DNA of 64,000 nucleotides, taken from contig JACYXH010000812.1 of NCBI GenBank assembly GCA_026745465.1, positions 4,516,454 through 4,580,453 of the forward strand, given 5' to 3'. Shown in pieces: positions 25,388-38,800 of this stretch; the stretch's first letter is position 1; every line of letters begins with the position of its first letter. A program made the position numbers and the translations under genes. The stretch comes from Lota lota (Eukaryota > Chordata > Actinopteri > Gadiformes > Lotidae). Under the pieces are notes generated by a model. The model had not been told where the DNA came from and did no database searches. It saw nothing but the letters and a program-made list of their open reading frames with translations.

Positions 25388-28300
25388 CCCTCTGTAGGTG
25401 TACCCAGACTCATGCTGCTGTGGTACTGTCAGAGCTTCTCTCCTCCACTATATTCAGTAGTTTAATTAAAATTCACAGGCATTTTAACCTTTACCTTTAT
25501 GTTTACCCCAAATTATACCAGTCTGGTTCAATACTTTATCCTGATTGGTCAACAGCGGTCAATAACAGTGTGCATATTTTTCAATAGGGTGTGCATTAAT
25601 ACTTATTATTACTGGTTTTTAACAGTTCTGAATTAATGCGCTACAAATCCAACATTACAAACAGCGGTCACATACAACTATCGATCAGGTGTTTCCTATT
25701 GAAACAATATGCTCAAAGCGCCGCAGAAGATTATTTAAATGTCAGCTGATTGAGTCAATAAAACACCAATAACGTTATAGATGAAAGTACCTAATATTTA
25801 ATCATTGTTGGTTACTGTGGTAAAAGCAGAATAAACTACTCTGGGGTGTCCTGTTATTGGAAAATAATGTTCTTTGGCGGTGGTAAGCAACCACGGCTTT
25901 ACTTTTAATGCATCACAACCCCCGACAATGGGACACCCCGTCGTGGTTTATTCCTTACGCGACTACATTTTATACACAGTAACCAGTTATTATGGTAATT
26001 GTATTTCCAGATGTCAGATTTCACTCAGTTTAGTATTTAAAATAGAAAGTCTACCGGCTACAAAATATCAAGGTAAACAACAATACATTCATAACACACA
26101 CAAATCCATTTAGACAAGGCATGTCCCCATTTACCATGCTTTTTTCAGGCTGCCATTAAAAACTGTGTGCTTGTGCGCGTGTGTGTGCGTGTGTGCCCGT
26201 GCCTGAATGTGTGTGTGTATGTGTGTGTGTGTGTGTGTGTGTAGGTCTGTTTGGGGCATACAAATATTAAACATAGCATGGATAATACCAGGTCAGTGTT
26301 TGTGTTAACCTTTCTGAACCGCCTTACAGGAGACTTAGGAAACCATCACTCCCAAATTGCACTTTCCAGACTTCACGCTCCTCCGGCCCCATGCCCTACC
26401 TCCTCCACCAGGGAGTCACACTGGTGCTTCCATCATTTAGAAATGCAGTTTTCCTAAATCAATGTTACATTTTATGCTCGTCTTAGAAACCTGTTGAGAA
26501 TAAAATACAAACTTTTTTGGTTGCATGATAAACCTCAGTACATTCCCTACCATTGGGAAATTTGGGCAAAAGTAAAACCGAAACCAAATATACTGTATAT
26601 ATATATATAAAAAATTTTTTTATAGATGACCTATAACAATTGTACCAATATGCCTTTACTCATTAATGTTGCTGTAGGTAAGATTTAAGAGCTATTATTT
26701 TAGTATAATTTGTTTAAAATGCCATAGCCATCAGTCAGCTATTAGTGAGTGAAGTGCGCTGTGAGAATATTTGTTCTGGATGATTTTAGACCGCTCCCGG
26801 CTCATTTCTGACCTATCAGGGCATCTCTTCCCTGAGGGAGGGAACAGAGAGGGAAGGGATTTATCTTTTATGTTTAGTTTCAAAATCTTGCTCTCTTCTG
26901 CTTCCATCTCTTTACAACTCCCAAACAGCAACACACAACACAATAGCAGGCTGTTAGAGATTAGTAAACATGGATGGGAGGGTTGTACGTACCTGTAGCC
27001 CGCCACAGTGGCCTCCCCCGCACTCACGTCTGAGTCTCCAGTCAGCATTTTGAACGTTGTCGTCTTGCCTGCGCCGTTCACTCCTAGCAGGCCAAAGCAC
27101 TGAAATAGGAGATGTGAAATCACCACACACTCCATAGTAGCTAATAGCTAATCCATAAACTAAACTAAGCTAAGCCAACCCTATCCAATAGCAACCCTCC
27201 ATAGCTAACACTCCATAGCTTCTGTGGACTCATTCATATAGATGTCAGCTTCAATTTGTGTCATTAAGATAATTAGGAAATTTCAATTATATGTTTTTCT
27301 AAACTAAAAATATGAATCATATATAGGCTTTATTTGCTAAATTAAAAACAACAGCAAAATAAGGTTGATGTGCGTAAATGGACAGAAGATTGTTGTTTTT
27401 TTTGGAGCTAGACAACAGAGATAGCACTGACTCACTTTGTGACTCACTCATAAAGTAGTTTCTAAAAGAGATTATTCATTCCTGCTGCTACTGATAATGA
27501 TTTTGATGAGACAACTGTGCATCAATATTATGCAAGAAGTGCTGAAGTGATTAAGTGCTTAAATAAATAAAACATGACCCATATTTTTATTTTTATATAA
27601 CAGCACAGATTAAGTATATTCTAAAAACATATTTTATCATGATTATCATCAATATTATTTTTGTTTATAATAATAACAGCGATGTGTTGATGTGTGTCTC
27701 TGTGGGTCAGTGTGTACCTCTCCTGGAGGGACGCCCACACATATTCGGTCCACCGCTGCCCTCTTTCTGCCCACGTACGTCTGTGCACGGAGGGGACAGA
27801 CGGACACATAACCGCATGGTTCATGACAAACAACAATACTGAACACCTTTTCCTATAGCATTATATTGGAAATTATCTTCGATATTTGCCGCTCTGAAAA
27901 AGGTATAGAAATGATCAATTATTTGATTATGAAGGTATGTTAAGTATGTTTAGTCGGTGTAGAATACAGAAATGGTTCCCATTCTCTTTCCAGGTGTTGG
28001 CCTTGGACGACCTTAAGTTCATAATGAATTGAGCTGTTGAATGTGAATTCTACAAGTGCCCTCACCCACACCAAAGGTGCAGTAAAATACCACCTCCCTG
28101 CCCTCGTCATAAGGAATTAAAGGAATAGACCCTTTTCACAGAGGTGCCGTCGTAGGACAAACACAGCTGTCGCTCATAACACTAATGATGGGTCTGCAAC
28201 TTTTATGTACCAGGGCACGGGTACTAGACTTAGCTTCACTAGTCTATTATCCGTTTGCTGGTACATAAAAGGAGCAGACCCATCATTACTTTTATGAGCG

Positions 28301-31300
28301 ACACCTGTGTTTGTCCTACACTCAAACCTCTATGAAAAGGGTCTACTGATGGAAGAAATTGATTGTACATTTAGTTCTCTCTGAACTGACTAGTGATTGT
28401 CGATTAAACTGTTGATTGCTAAGGCCGTGGCCTTCCCTAATGTAGGCAATATGGGCAGTTGTTTAGGATGACTTTCTGAATGGTATTTATTTGCAATGAT
28501 TAGACTCATAACTTACCTGATAAGGCAGGTAAGTTTGTGGCAGGGGTTATTTGAATACTGAAGGGACACTAGTGTACTCACACTACACTGCTGCCTAGCA
28601 GCACTATATTGTACACCACTGTATATAAACATTATGAAAATACATGAATATGCAATTACTTCATCAATGTCATTTAGTGACATTACTTCTAAAGCATGTT
28701 CTTTATCTTCATCGTAACATCCAGCTGCTCAGGTCCCACGCTCTCTCAATCATGACCTTTGAACTCAGGGCCATCTATCTAAATGTAACATTTGCCCTAC
28801 TCTTTACAGAATCCCTCTATGTTGTGTAACACTTGTTGAAGCTTTACTTATTCACATCACTGACCTATTAAGCTTGCTTTTGTGTAACTCCACACACAGA
28901 GAAGGGGCTTCATCCAATGGCCAATCCATATTTGGTGCTTTTAGATTACATTCTTTTACTTTCAATGCACCATGAGTCTGAAAGGAGTATCTTAGAAACC
29001 AACCATTCAAATACCATACCATATTTGGTACATGCTGGTATAAATTGTTTTATACTTTTTGGTACATGCTGGTACTTTGTTATTTCTGTATGTATGTATT
29101 ACATATTATTGCATGATATATGTATATTTCTTCATGTGGAGACGGCGTGGTTTACCTTGCAGAGGTCCCTGATGTGCAGGATGTCCCCCTTGCTCCCTCC
29201 CTCGTAGATCCTCTTTCTCTCCTCCGCCACGTCCTCATCTTCGTCTTGGATGGGAGGTCGCTGGCGATCGGACAACCTGGAGAGAGAGAGAGCATCGAAC
29301 ACAATAATGGAGAGCACGAATATGGCTGCGCCTTGCTATAAAGCGTTGAGCCGTATGATTATTACATTATCAAGATAAGGATTTCAAAAATAGATCCCAT
29401 CTAGGACAGCGACAAACACAGATGACTACACCAGAATACGACTCACATTATCAATATCACCAATATGAAGATATATATGAATAGAGGCCATGTGATAACC
29501 AAGGCATAAGAAAGGTCTCCGTTGGTATGAAACTGGGCTGGGAGCCAGGCCCTTACCAGTGGTCGAGGAAGAAGCGGTACTGGATAAGGAGATTAAGCAG
29601 GAAGTAGACAAAGCCCTCCACAGCCATGAAAGTCACATTCTTCCCCACAAAGTCCCAGCGGAATGGGTCCATTGTGTACTCCTCTCCTGGAAGGACAGGC
29701 AGAGTTAAGACGGGATCCTCCGGAACTAACCGCTGACTGAGCAGAAAGAGAGCCAGAGAGATATACTCTGTGCCCTAACCCCTGGTTGAGGACAAGTGTG
29801 CGGGAGGGGGGGGAGGGGGGGTTTGTTAAAAAGTAAAAGTACTAAATGAATACATTTTAAGGTTATAATACAATTTGGGCACATTTTTATATTATCTAAA
29901 TAGCGATGGGTTTTTGTAATATTTAACTGGATCAAAAACTTTCAAAGCTAAATCTTGGGTAATTAATTTGGGATACCAGCCAAAATAAGCTAGATTTTGA
30001 AAGTATCCAACCAAAAAAATCCCAGCTCTCTTTTCAGGCCTTCATCTAAAGCTACCCCAAAACCCATTACTAGCTCGCTAGCTTTAGCATTAGGTCTCAT
30101 TTCATGATTGGACGGCAATCATTTCATCTGCCCAAATTAAATGATTGGCTTATTACAGGCCACCATAATAAAAAATAAATGACAGCTACCGATATCGTAT
30201 TTTCTTCCTTTGTTTGTCGGAGCATTTGACTTATCGATTGCCGTCAGGCTGATAATAAATTGCCTAGCCTAGTTGAACGATGAAAAAACATTTCATGTAA
30301 TTTTGGCATTCTCAAAACTGTAAAGGTTTAGACTCTGATGTGTCTGCAAAACTATTGAAAACCGCTAGGTAGCCATGGGAGAATCATGTAATTAAAATGT
30401 AAAGCTCGTACCGAATCTGGCGTACACATCGGTGACCGCCTGGTTCATGGCCATGTCTATGAGCCCCCGGCCCAGGCAGAAGTGAGGGAACACCAGCAGC
30501 ACTTTCTTCAGCCACTCGTTGAACGTCAGCAAAGACTACGTCGTGGAAGATAAATGCATAAACATTGACCCACACACACACACACACACAACCATTGTGG
30601 TACTACACAAACAAGGCCTGGAAAGCTTGTGTATACAGCATCCTTCAAACACAAGGGCCACACCTGCACTGACAAAATTCCAAGAAATTCATTAATTGAT
30701 TCATTATGTAGATTAAAGTAAATGACCCAAAAAATTGAAATGAGCCTACAACCTCCAACAAGTATTTGAGTTGTCAGTAGATGTTGAAATTGAAACAATG
30801 AATTGTCCAGTGAAAAATTAATTGTCAGTGAAGTAAAAACAAAAACATGCATTTATATTCGTTTTGAGGAAAAAGGTGCACAAGCGGTACCCGGTTGTTT
30901 TCAAAGAGCTCCAGGATGAAGGTGATGGCGCTGCTGTTGATGCCGATGAAGAGGTTGATGCAGGAGAGCGAGACGTAGGCCGTGCTGGGCACACTGAACA
31001 CGTAGGACATGGGGTACATCATGGGGGTCACCGACCACCTGGGGATGAAGGGGGGGAGGGGGATCAGAAACTTTGTGTTAGTTCATGACTGGCCTTCAGC
31101 TCTCAACCTTCTTTTCTTTTCCTTAGACGTTTTGATTTGACAATATTCATTGATTTTCTACACTTGTCATTCATTTTAATTTTTTCCCCATTTTCTCTGT
31201 GTGTTAATACTTTTTCCTCTCTTATCTGAGCCAAAATTATGTTATTGATTTTTTCTTTTGCCAAATTTAATTAGAATTTCCATTGTCATCTTAGTCTGTA

Positions 31301-34300
31301 CCCTGCTGGCATTTTGTTGGTTTTTACTGTCTGTGTGGATATGTATATTGGGGAAATTGGAGAACAAGGAGAGAAAAACAACTCAGAAGTTACCCGTATA
31401 ATAGAAGCAGTGTTATCAGGGCTGGCAGGTTGGTGGGGGATGTGTAGCACTTTTTGTCGAAAGCCATGAAAATGCCCACGACCATCGCTGTGCTCAGAGA
31501 ATAGTTGATCTGGGGACGACAGGGACATTATTCACCGCTTTAAGAGAAAAAAATATGTATCGCAATCACCATGCCATTGCAGTTTTGATTTCTGATTGCA
31601 ATCAGGAATCACACTGGGTTAAATATACAATACAAAATCCTCATCATGACTCATAAATAATGCCAAGAATGAGACACCATGTTGAAAGTTATGCTGTTTG
31701 TATTGAATTAGAGACTCGCACCTAATGAAAGTGTGTCAGAGTGTGATGGAGCGTGTATTAATTGGAAAAACTCACGCACTCAGCAGCCTACAATGCAACA
31801 CCTATCAATTGATCATTTCAATGTTTAAATGAGGGCAAAATATATCAAAGATATATCTAACCTACTAATAATAACAGGATGGTAATTAGGTAACAAATTC
31901 CAGCTACAATGTTTTCTTTTTCCTTTTCTGGCAATCCGTCATCCAGAATAGTGTGTGTGTGTGTTTTTCCTTCGCATGCTCTTGAATAAGTTAAAACCAG
32001 TGTGTCTTCACTGGAACGGAGGTGGGTCGTGTTTCCAACTGGAGCAGTCACACCGGTGCCACCATTCAGCCGCGCTATAACTTCCAGCACTGCTCTAAAC
32101 CTTGGCACGCATCACAGCGTCATCCATTTTATTAAACACAGAACAAGATCTACAATCGACTCTTCCGCCATGCGTCGTCTTTCTACTAGGTGACGCTGCC
32201 TGACGCGGCGCTCCGTGGCTCGTCTGGTGTGCAACCCGCTTTACATTGATGCTCTGCCGTTCCTGAGTCGGACTGGGACCAAGAGTGGATCCCAATGCCA
32301 CGGACTCCCTCCACGCAGTATTTTAGCATTTTGAAACCCTATTCAAATAAAACATGTGTTTTAACCCATTGAAACGTTTCAGTAATTAAATGGGAAAAAA
32401 TTACACTGTCCACTAAAGAGCCCTATTTTGAAATGTAACATGTGTCGCTGAAGGGAGCGTGGTGGCACAGCACCACTATTCCATTTTTTTGGAAAGAACC
32501 CTGATACATATTCAAATTCTCTGACATTTCCTATAGCCTCCCAGGAGCATCGGAAACCAAAATAAAGTGAGGGCACATTGAACTCCTATAATGTCCCTTT
32601 CTCCACGGCCCTACCATGTCCCAGAAGAAGTTGGCCACCCAGTAGACCAGTGGGCTGACCCCGCTGACGAACTGCAGGTGCTTGGCCTTGGTGGCACGCT
32701 CCTGGATGAGGTAGAGGACGAAGCTGGCCGGGATGAAGGACATGGCGAAGATGACGCAGATGGCCACCACCGCGTCCACCGACGTGGTCAGCCTGAGCGA
32801 GAAAGAAAGAAGGGAGGGGTTCCAAATGGCGGATTAAGAAGATATAAAAAACACATTGCAGCCAATTTTTTATTCAAGGTTGTGGGTTTTTCCTGAGGGG
32901 AAGTTTGGATGTGATTAATGTTTTTAAATACTGCCTGGTTGTGAAATAAGAATTATAACATTCGTTAATGAATGATGATTAAAAACATGAATCAGTATGC
33001 AACCTGATTTGTAATCATCAAATTATATTTGCTAGTCTTAAATACAATTAAACCAGAATGACAGAAAAAAAGAAAAAAAAAGAAAAAAAATAATATTATT
33101 TTCAATTTCGGTTCAATCCAAAGCAACAAACCGACCAAACAGGATCAACCTCAGTTCACAGCTTCACAGTAAGAGCGCATGATGTGCGCTGAAGGGCAGA
33201 TAGGCTGACGGGCGTAGGGCGCCTGGGCCACTCACACGGTGACTTCAGACAGCTGCTCCTTGGTGAGGTTCAGCGGGTGGTTGACAGCGGTGATGCCGTA
33301 CTCCACGGGGTTGGCGGCGGGCGGCAGGAAGGCCCTCAGGATGGCGTTGTTGGCCACGTTCATGAAGGACGCCATGGCGTGCCAGCCCTTGTTGTTGTAC
33401 CACACCTGAAGAGGGGGGAAACAGGGACGGGAATATACTCATTGTATTGGGCAGGGCTGCATGTCCTACATTACATTGTTTGTATTGTATAATATGAATA
33501 TCTAGGATAATGGTTTTTTTTGTCGCTTTTTTTCTTATAACCAAAGTATCAACATCTTGACATTAATACAATTTAATGTTTTTTTTATATAAGAAAAGTA
33601 TCATCAACATCTGAACATGCATACCATTTAAATGTGATATAAATGTAAAAAAAGGTATTGTCACATACAAGTATAATGTTAACAATATAATAATTATATG
33701 ACTATATATAGGGACATATAATAAACCTATGCTCTCAGAAAGTACCAGAAGGATTTGCCTTTCAACCACCACCTCATTCCTGACCTTTATATTGAATTCA
33801 CTCTCCATGTAGCGAAGGAACGGTCCGATGTCCTTTAGAGCGCGTGTAGCATAGTTACCCTGTGAAGAAAACATTCTTATGGTCATCCAACTAGTTACTT
33901 TTGTTGGTAGTTGTTTTAAAGAGTAGACTGCCCTCTGATTGTTCTCCTTAAGACGGCCTACTATCCTACCAAGGTATCTTAATACCTTGGTAGTATCTCT
34001 TAATTGCCTTTCAAATTTGTACGGTTAAATGAGGTAAGGACGGTAAGGACGTGTTGGATCATCCAAGAGCAGCTCTTGTGTACAGCTAAACACCGCCACC
34101 ATCAGTTGAGAGGAAGACACGCATGCAATGCATCTTTTAAGTAGCTATTGAAAAAAAGAAAGAAATTGTATGTGTCTCAACTTCTGACACTTTTTAGATG
34201 CCATAGGTAAAACGGGGCTTAAACGATGATGGGGGCATAGAGCCTCAGAGGTGTTCTTTGAAGATCCGACTCATCCCAAGCTCATTAACCCGTAAAAATA

Positions 34301-35804
34301 AACACTTTATAAACGACAATGATATTTTATGATACCCTGCTTAGACAATAGACTGTAAACAATCATGCTTTCAAATGAATGATTTGTCAAATCTCGGCCC
34401 CCCAAAAAGGAAATAATGTGAAAACCTGACTTTGCTTAAGGGTTGTTTTAGAACGGACGCAAAATACTGTCTGTTCTACGTAGAGCTAGTACAATTATAG
34501 TTACTGATATCAGGTTTGGGTTGTTCTGCTATTAACAATAAGCGTTTCTGAATAGCTCAAATCAGTAGCAGGTGAGACACTACAACACTTACTTTGGCTT
34601 TGTTAAGCTTAATCTAATAAGTGTTTTAGATGTTATTTCTTGAACTATCAAGTACCCCTGTGATGTTCATCATCTGGCCCACTTGCTGCAACGTGTTCTG
34701 AAGTTCTCTGGGGTCCAAGTCCAAGATGGGGAGCTGTCCACCAACTGACAAACCTCCGTATCTGTAGACAGGGTGGATTGTTACGCTCACCGTCAGGCAA
34801 CAGTTTTAAAGAAGTAGTACATATGACATCCACTAGAGGAAGACACAGTACAAACAGTTAAATTATTACCTTTGTTCATTCACCCAGTACTTGCTCTTCA
34901 AACTGTGAAAACATAACAGTAAAACAATCACAATTAAATCAAATTAAATATTAAATATTAATTCATACTGAACAGGTGATTTATTTTTGCAATGTGCTAC
35001 AACTATGACGATCCTGAAAATGTACATGTTACATAAAATGAACACAAATGTTACATTTGAAATACATTTGAAATGAAATTAACTTCTCCAAGGACGGGTA
35101 CATAATGCCCCATGTGCAGATACGCACTGTACATAAAATACACAGATGTGCAACCCGCCTTGTTCTGATGAGGCCTGGGTAGGTCTTGACCAGGTAGTCG
35201 GAGATGTTGTGCCCGGTCAGGTTTAGCATGATGTCCCCCGTGGGCTCCGTGCGTTGGCGGGGGGGCGTCCCCCCGGCCCCCAGGGGACACAAGGGCATCA
35301 TGGTCAGCCTGTTGCCCTCGCTGCACTGGCAGGCCGGGGAGGGGTTCCCCGCGTGCCACTCGGGGCTCAGCAGGATGTTGCTGACCAGCGGGGAGATGTC
35401 TGGGTAGGCCCACATTGAGGTGTTGCCGCACGGCATGCTGGGTAGAGAGATTGGAACAGAACGGAACGGAGAAGGGGGTAGAATAGAATGGGGCACATTG
35501 GAATCAGTTCATTGGCCAGGTAAGTAAACACACAAGCGCTCAACGTATGAGGAATTTGTCGTGGTGCACTGCTACACCGCATTTGCTTCATAAGTCTATG
35601 AATTAATGGATGAATAGATCTAAACTTATTAAGATGATGTAAGATCTATGTGAAGTGTCTTTGAGCCTGTGTTGAGCGTGTCATGGATTTATTACTCATT
35701 ATTGTAATGTGTTCATATATATATATATATACTGCTCAAAAAAATAAAGGGAACACTTGTAGTTACATTGTGTTGTTTAAGTGTTCCCTTTATTTTTTTG
35801 AGCA

Positions 35805-35853
<49 letters not shown>

Positions 35854-38800
35854 GGAACATAGATAAACGAGGTTCATATGTGGTGCTCCCACGTGATTAT
35901 GGATCCGCCTGCAGTTCCTGGTAAGACCCGCCCAAGCTGCTCAGAATTGATCAGCAAGACACTGCTTACTAACCATAACCATCTGTAACCTAACCCTAAA
36001 CTTAATGATGTGTAACCTAATAACTTAACCATGATTAAATACCTAACATAAACATCTCTAACCTAACCCTAAACTTAACGATATGTCACCTAAAATCTAA
36101 ACTTTACCGTCACTCACCTAATACCTAACTTAACCATATCTAACCTCCTCTCACCAGCCAATCACAGCTAGATTCTGGGCAGTGTGGGCGGGTCTTACCA
36201 GGACCTGCAGTGGGATCACTAATGGTTCTCCTGCCTTGTGTCAGGCTGGTGTCACCCACCCGAGAGGCTCTCCCTGCAGGCAGCGAGTGCCCAGCCCCGG
36301 TCTGCCCAGCAGGCTCTCTGTGATGCGCTTCATCTTGGGATCCAACGGCCGCTCATTACTTCAATAAACAACAACAATAACAACAAGAGGAGACAGGACA
36401 ACAAAGTGTTGAAATACAGATTGGATAAAAACAATTGATTGCATGTGTGTGTAATGTTGGGGGAATGCGCTAGACGATCAAGTAATTTAATCTAATGGAT
36501 TCGACTCTAATTGAATCACATCAAAACCAAACAGATTGAATCAAATCTAAACTCAAAAGGTTATCTAAACACACTGTACCTGAAGACAAATCTTAAAGAA
36601 CATTACATTTAACAAGGGGTTTCATGCAATCAGGATGTGTGCTTTTGAGGTCAGGTTCTGTGTTTTGGGGGTCAGGTGTGTGTTCTGGGGGTCAGGGTGA
36701 GCGTTTTGGGGGAGAGGGTGAGCGTTTTGGGGGTCAGGATGTGTGTTTTGGGGGTCAGGATGTGTGTTTGAGGTCAGGATGTGTGTTTTGGAGGTCAGGA
36801 TTTGTTTTCATGTGGTCCAACCTGAAGAAGGTGAACTGCTGTCCGTACAACCAGGGGCTGAGGGTGAGTCCTGGATACTCTCCGAACGGGGGGACGATGG
36901 TGGTGAAGACCAGCGCTATCAGCACAAAGCTGGCTGGGAGGACCACCTCGTACAGTGGTGGGAACAAAACACTGAGGATTACTCCCTTCCACTGTCACAG
37001 CTCTCCATGTGTCTAAACATGCACTTCCTACTTCTTTTCAATTTATTTATGAAAATGTGACTGAAAGTGTAACTAGGAATTGGCATTCATCTAGTTGCAA
37101 CACCTACTCTTTTGAAATAAATATTCATAAATACTTACTTAAATTAAAATTATTATTTTCTAAATATCTATAGTTATACTGTATAATTGCACAAAAGCAA
37201 ATAAGTTCCTTGCCATCCTTATTGTACAATAACATAATCAACCATAAAACTAACTGGCACGAAGGCTACAGGGTCTATCCAGCGTGAATTCAGTCACTTA
37301 CTGTATCATCATCACTAGCCATCAATAGCTTTCCTACCTGTGCCAAGAAGTCCTTCTGACAGCGCACAGCGTGGTGGAACCTCTTCACCAGCAGCGCATG
37401 GAACTGCTTCAGCACCAGCCTGCAGCCTTTCACCTGTCTGGAGCCCCGCCCCTCGCTACTGTCAGAGGCCCCGCGGGAGCCCCCGTCCTGAGCCTCCCCA
37501 TTGGCTTCTGCAGCGGTCAATCAATACAGATTACAATGAGCAAAGGAGGGTTCCAGTTGGAGTAACAGAACGAAAGTTAAACAAAAGGAGTGAGGATACA
37601 CTTAACTATGTTTGTGAGTTTTGTGGCTAGCTAAGCCTAAGGCAACCATGGTACACAAGCATTTTTTTAAGTAATTGTCAGGATCTGATGCAAAACTGCT
37701 TTCAAAACTAATCCAAGCCCGTGGACCATGGATCTGTTAAGCATAGCTAATATTTTAATCCTCTTTAATCCTGATGTTTTTTTTTTTTTTTAATGGGAGC
37801 ACACTCACAAAAGGTAGTCTAGGGTATAGTTACTCCCCAGTAAATGTGTATCCATAATGAGCAGCAAGCATTTGCTGGTCATATGCAAAGCTGCCAAGTA
37901 AATAGTAGCAGTAGACATTGTCATTTACAGCTAATGACTCCGCAGATTCAGGTAAAGCAACCAAGCTTTTTACGAGTTGCTATCTATAGTTTGTAGGCTT
38001 TCTGACCTTCCACGACCTCTGCAGCGCATTTGTTGCTACACTTCCGTTGACGTAACATCCACTGCTCTATAGGTCGCAGCACAAAGGTACAGATACGAGA
38101 CACACATCACAGACAAAACTAAAGGTTTAACACAGACACCAAACAGTTCCAAAACATGGAAGTACACATTGAGGCTAAACACGGATACAGTTGACACACA
38201 ATATTTCACAACATACAAAACCCACAAAAGTAGGATACACGCAAAGGAGAAGCACATTAGATTGAAGGTTCAACAGGAATAATTTGGACAGATTATCGTC
38301 AGTTTTTACCAGGAGTCTTTGCATTAGTCGCTGCCTCTCCGTCTGCAGTGACCTTTATGAATATCTAGGATAGAAGAATAATACCTTATCAGACTACCTC
38401 TCGTGGCTCAAGTACACAAGGTTCACGTTTTTAATATGTTGCATATGTTGTGACAAGTTAGGAACATGAACAACCATTTGGCAACAAAGTAAGAGAACAA
38501 TGATGGATATAGCCAAACCTAGCAAGGTCCGGACTGACATTTATGTCTGCAGACTAGGAGAAAACCCCCATGAAGCTTTCTATCTGCACATAAGACCTAT
38601 TCATTAGTATTTCTAAACATATATTCTAATTCTGCTGCCTGTCTGCTATTCCTAAACATATTCAATTGTAACCATAACTCGAAAACCATGACTTGTTTTT
38701 ATTAAACCCAAAATCAGAAAATATTTACCTCCAATTGTAATTATTATACTAACTTCTAATCGTGCTCCTAAACGGAACAATTTCAAAACATTAAATGGCA

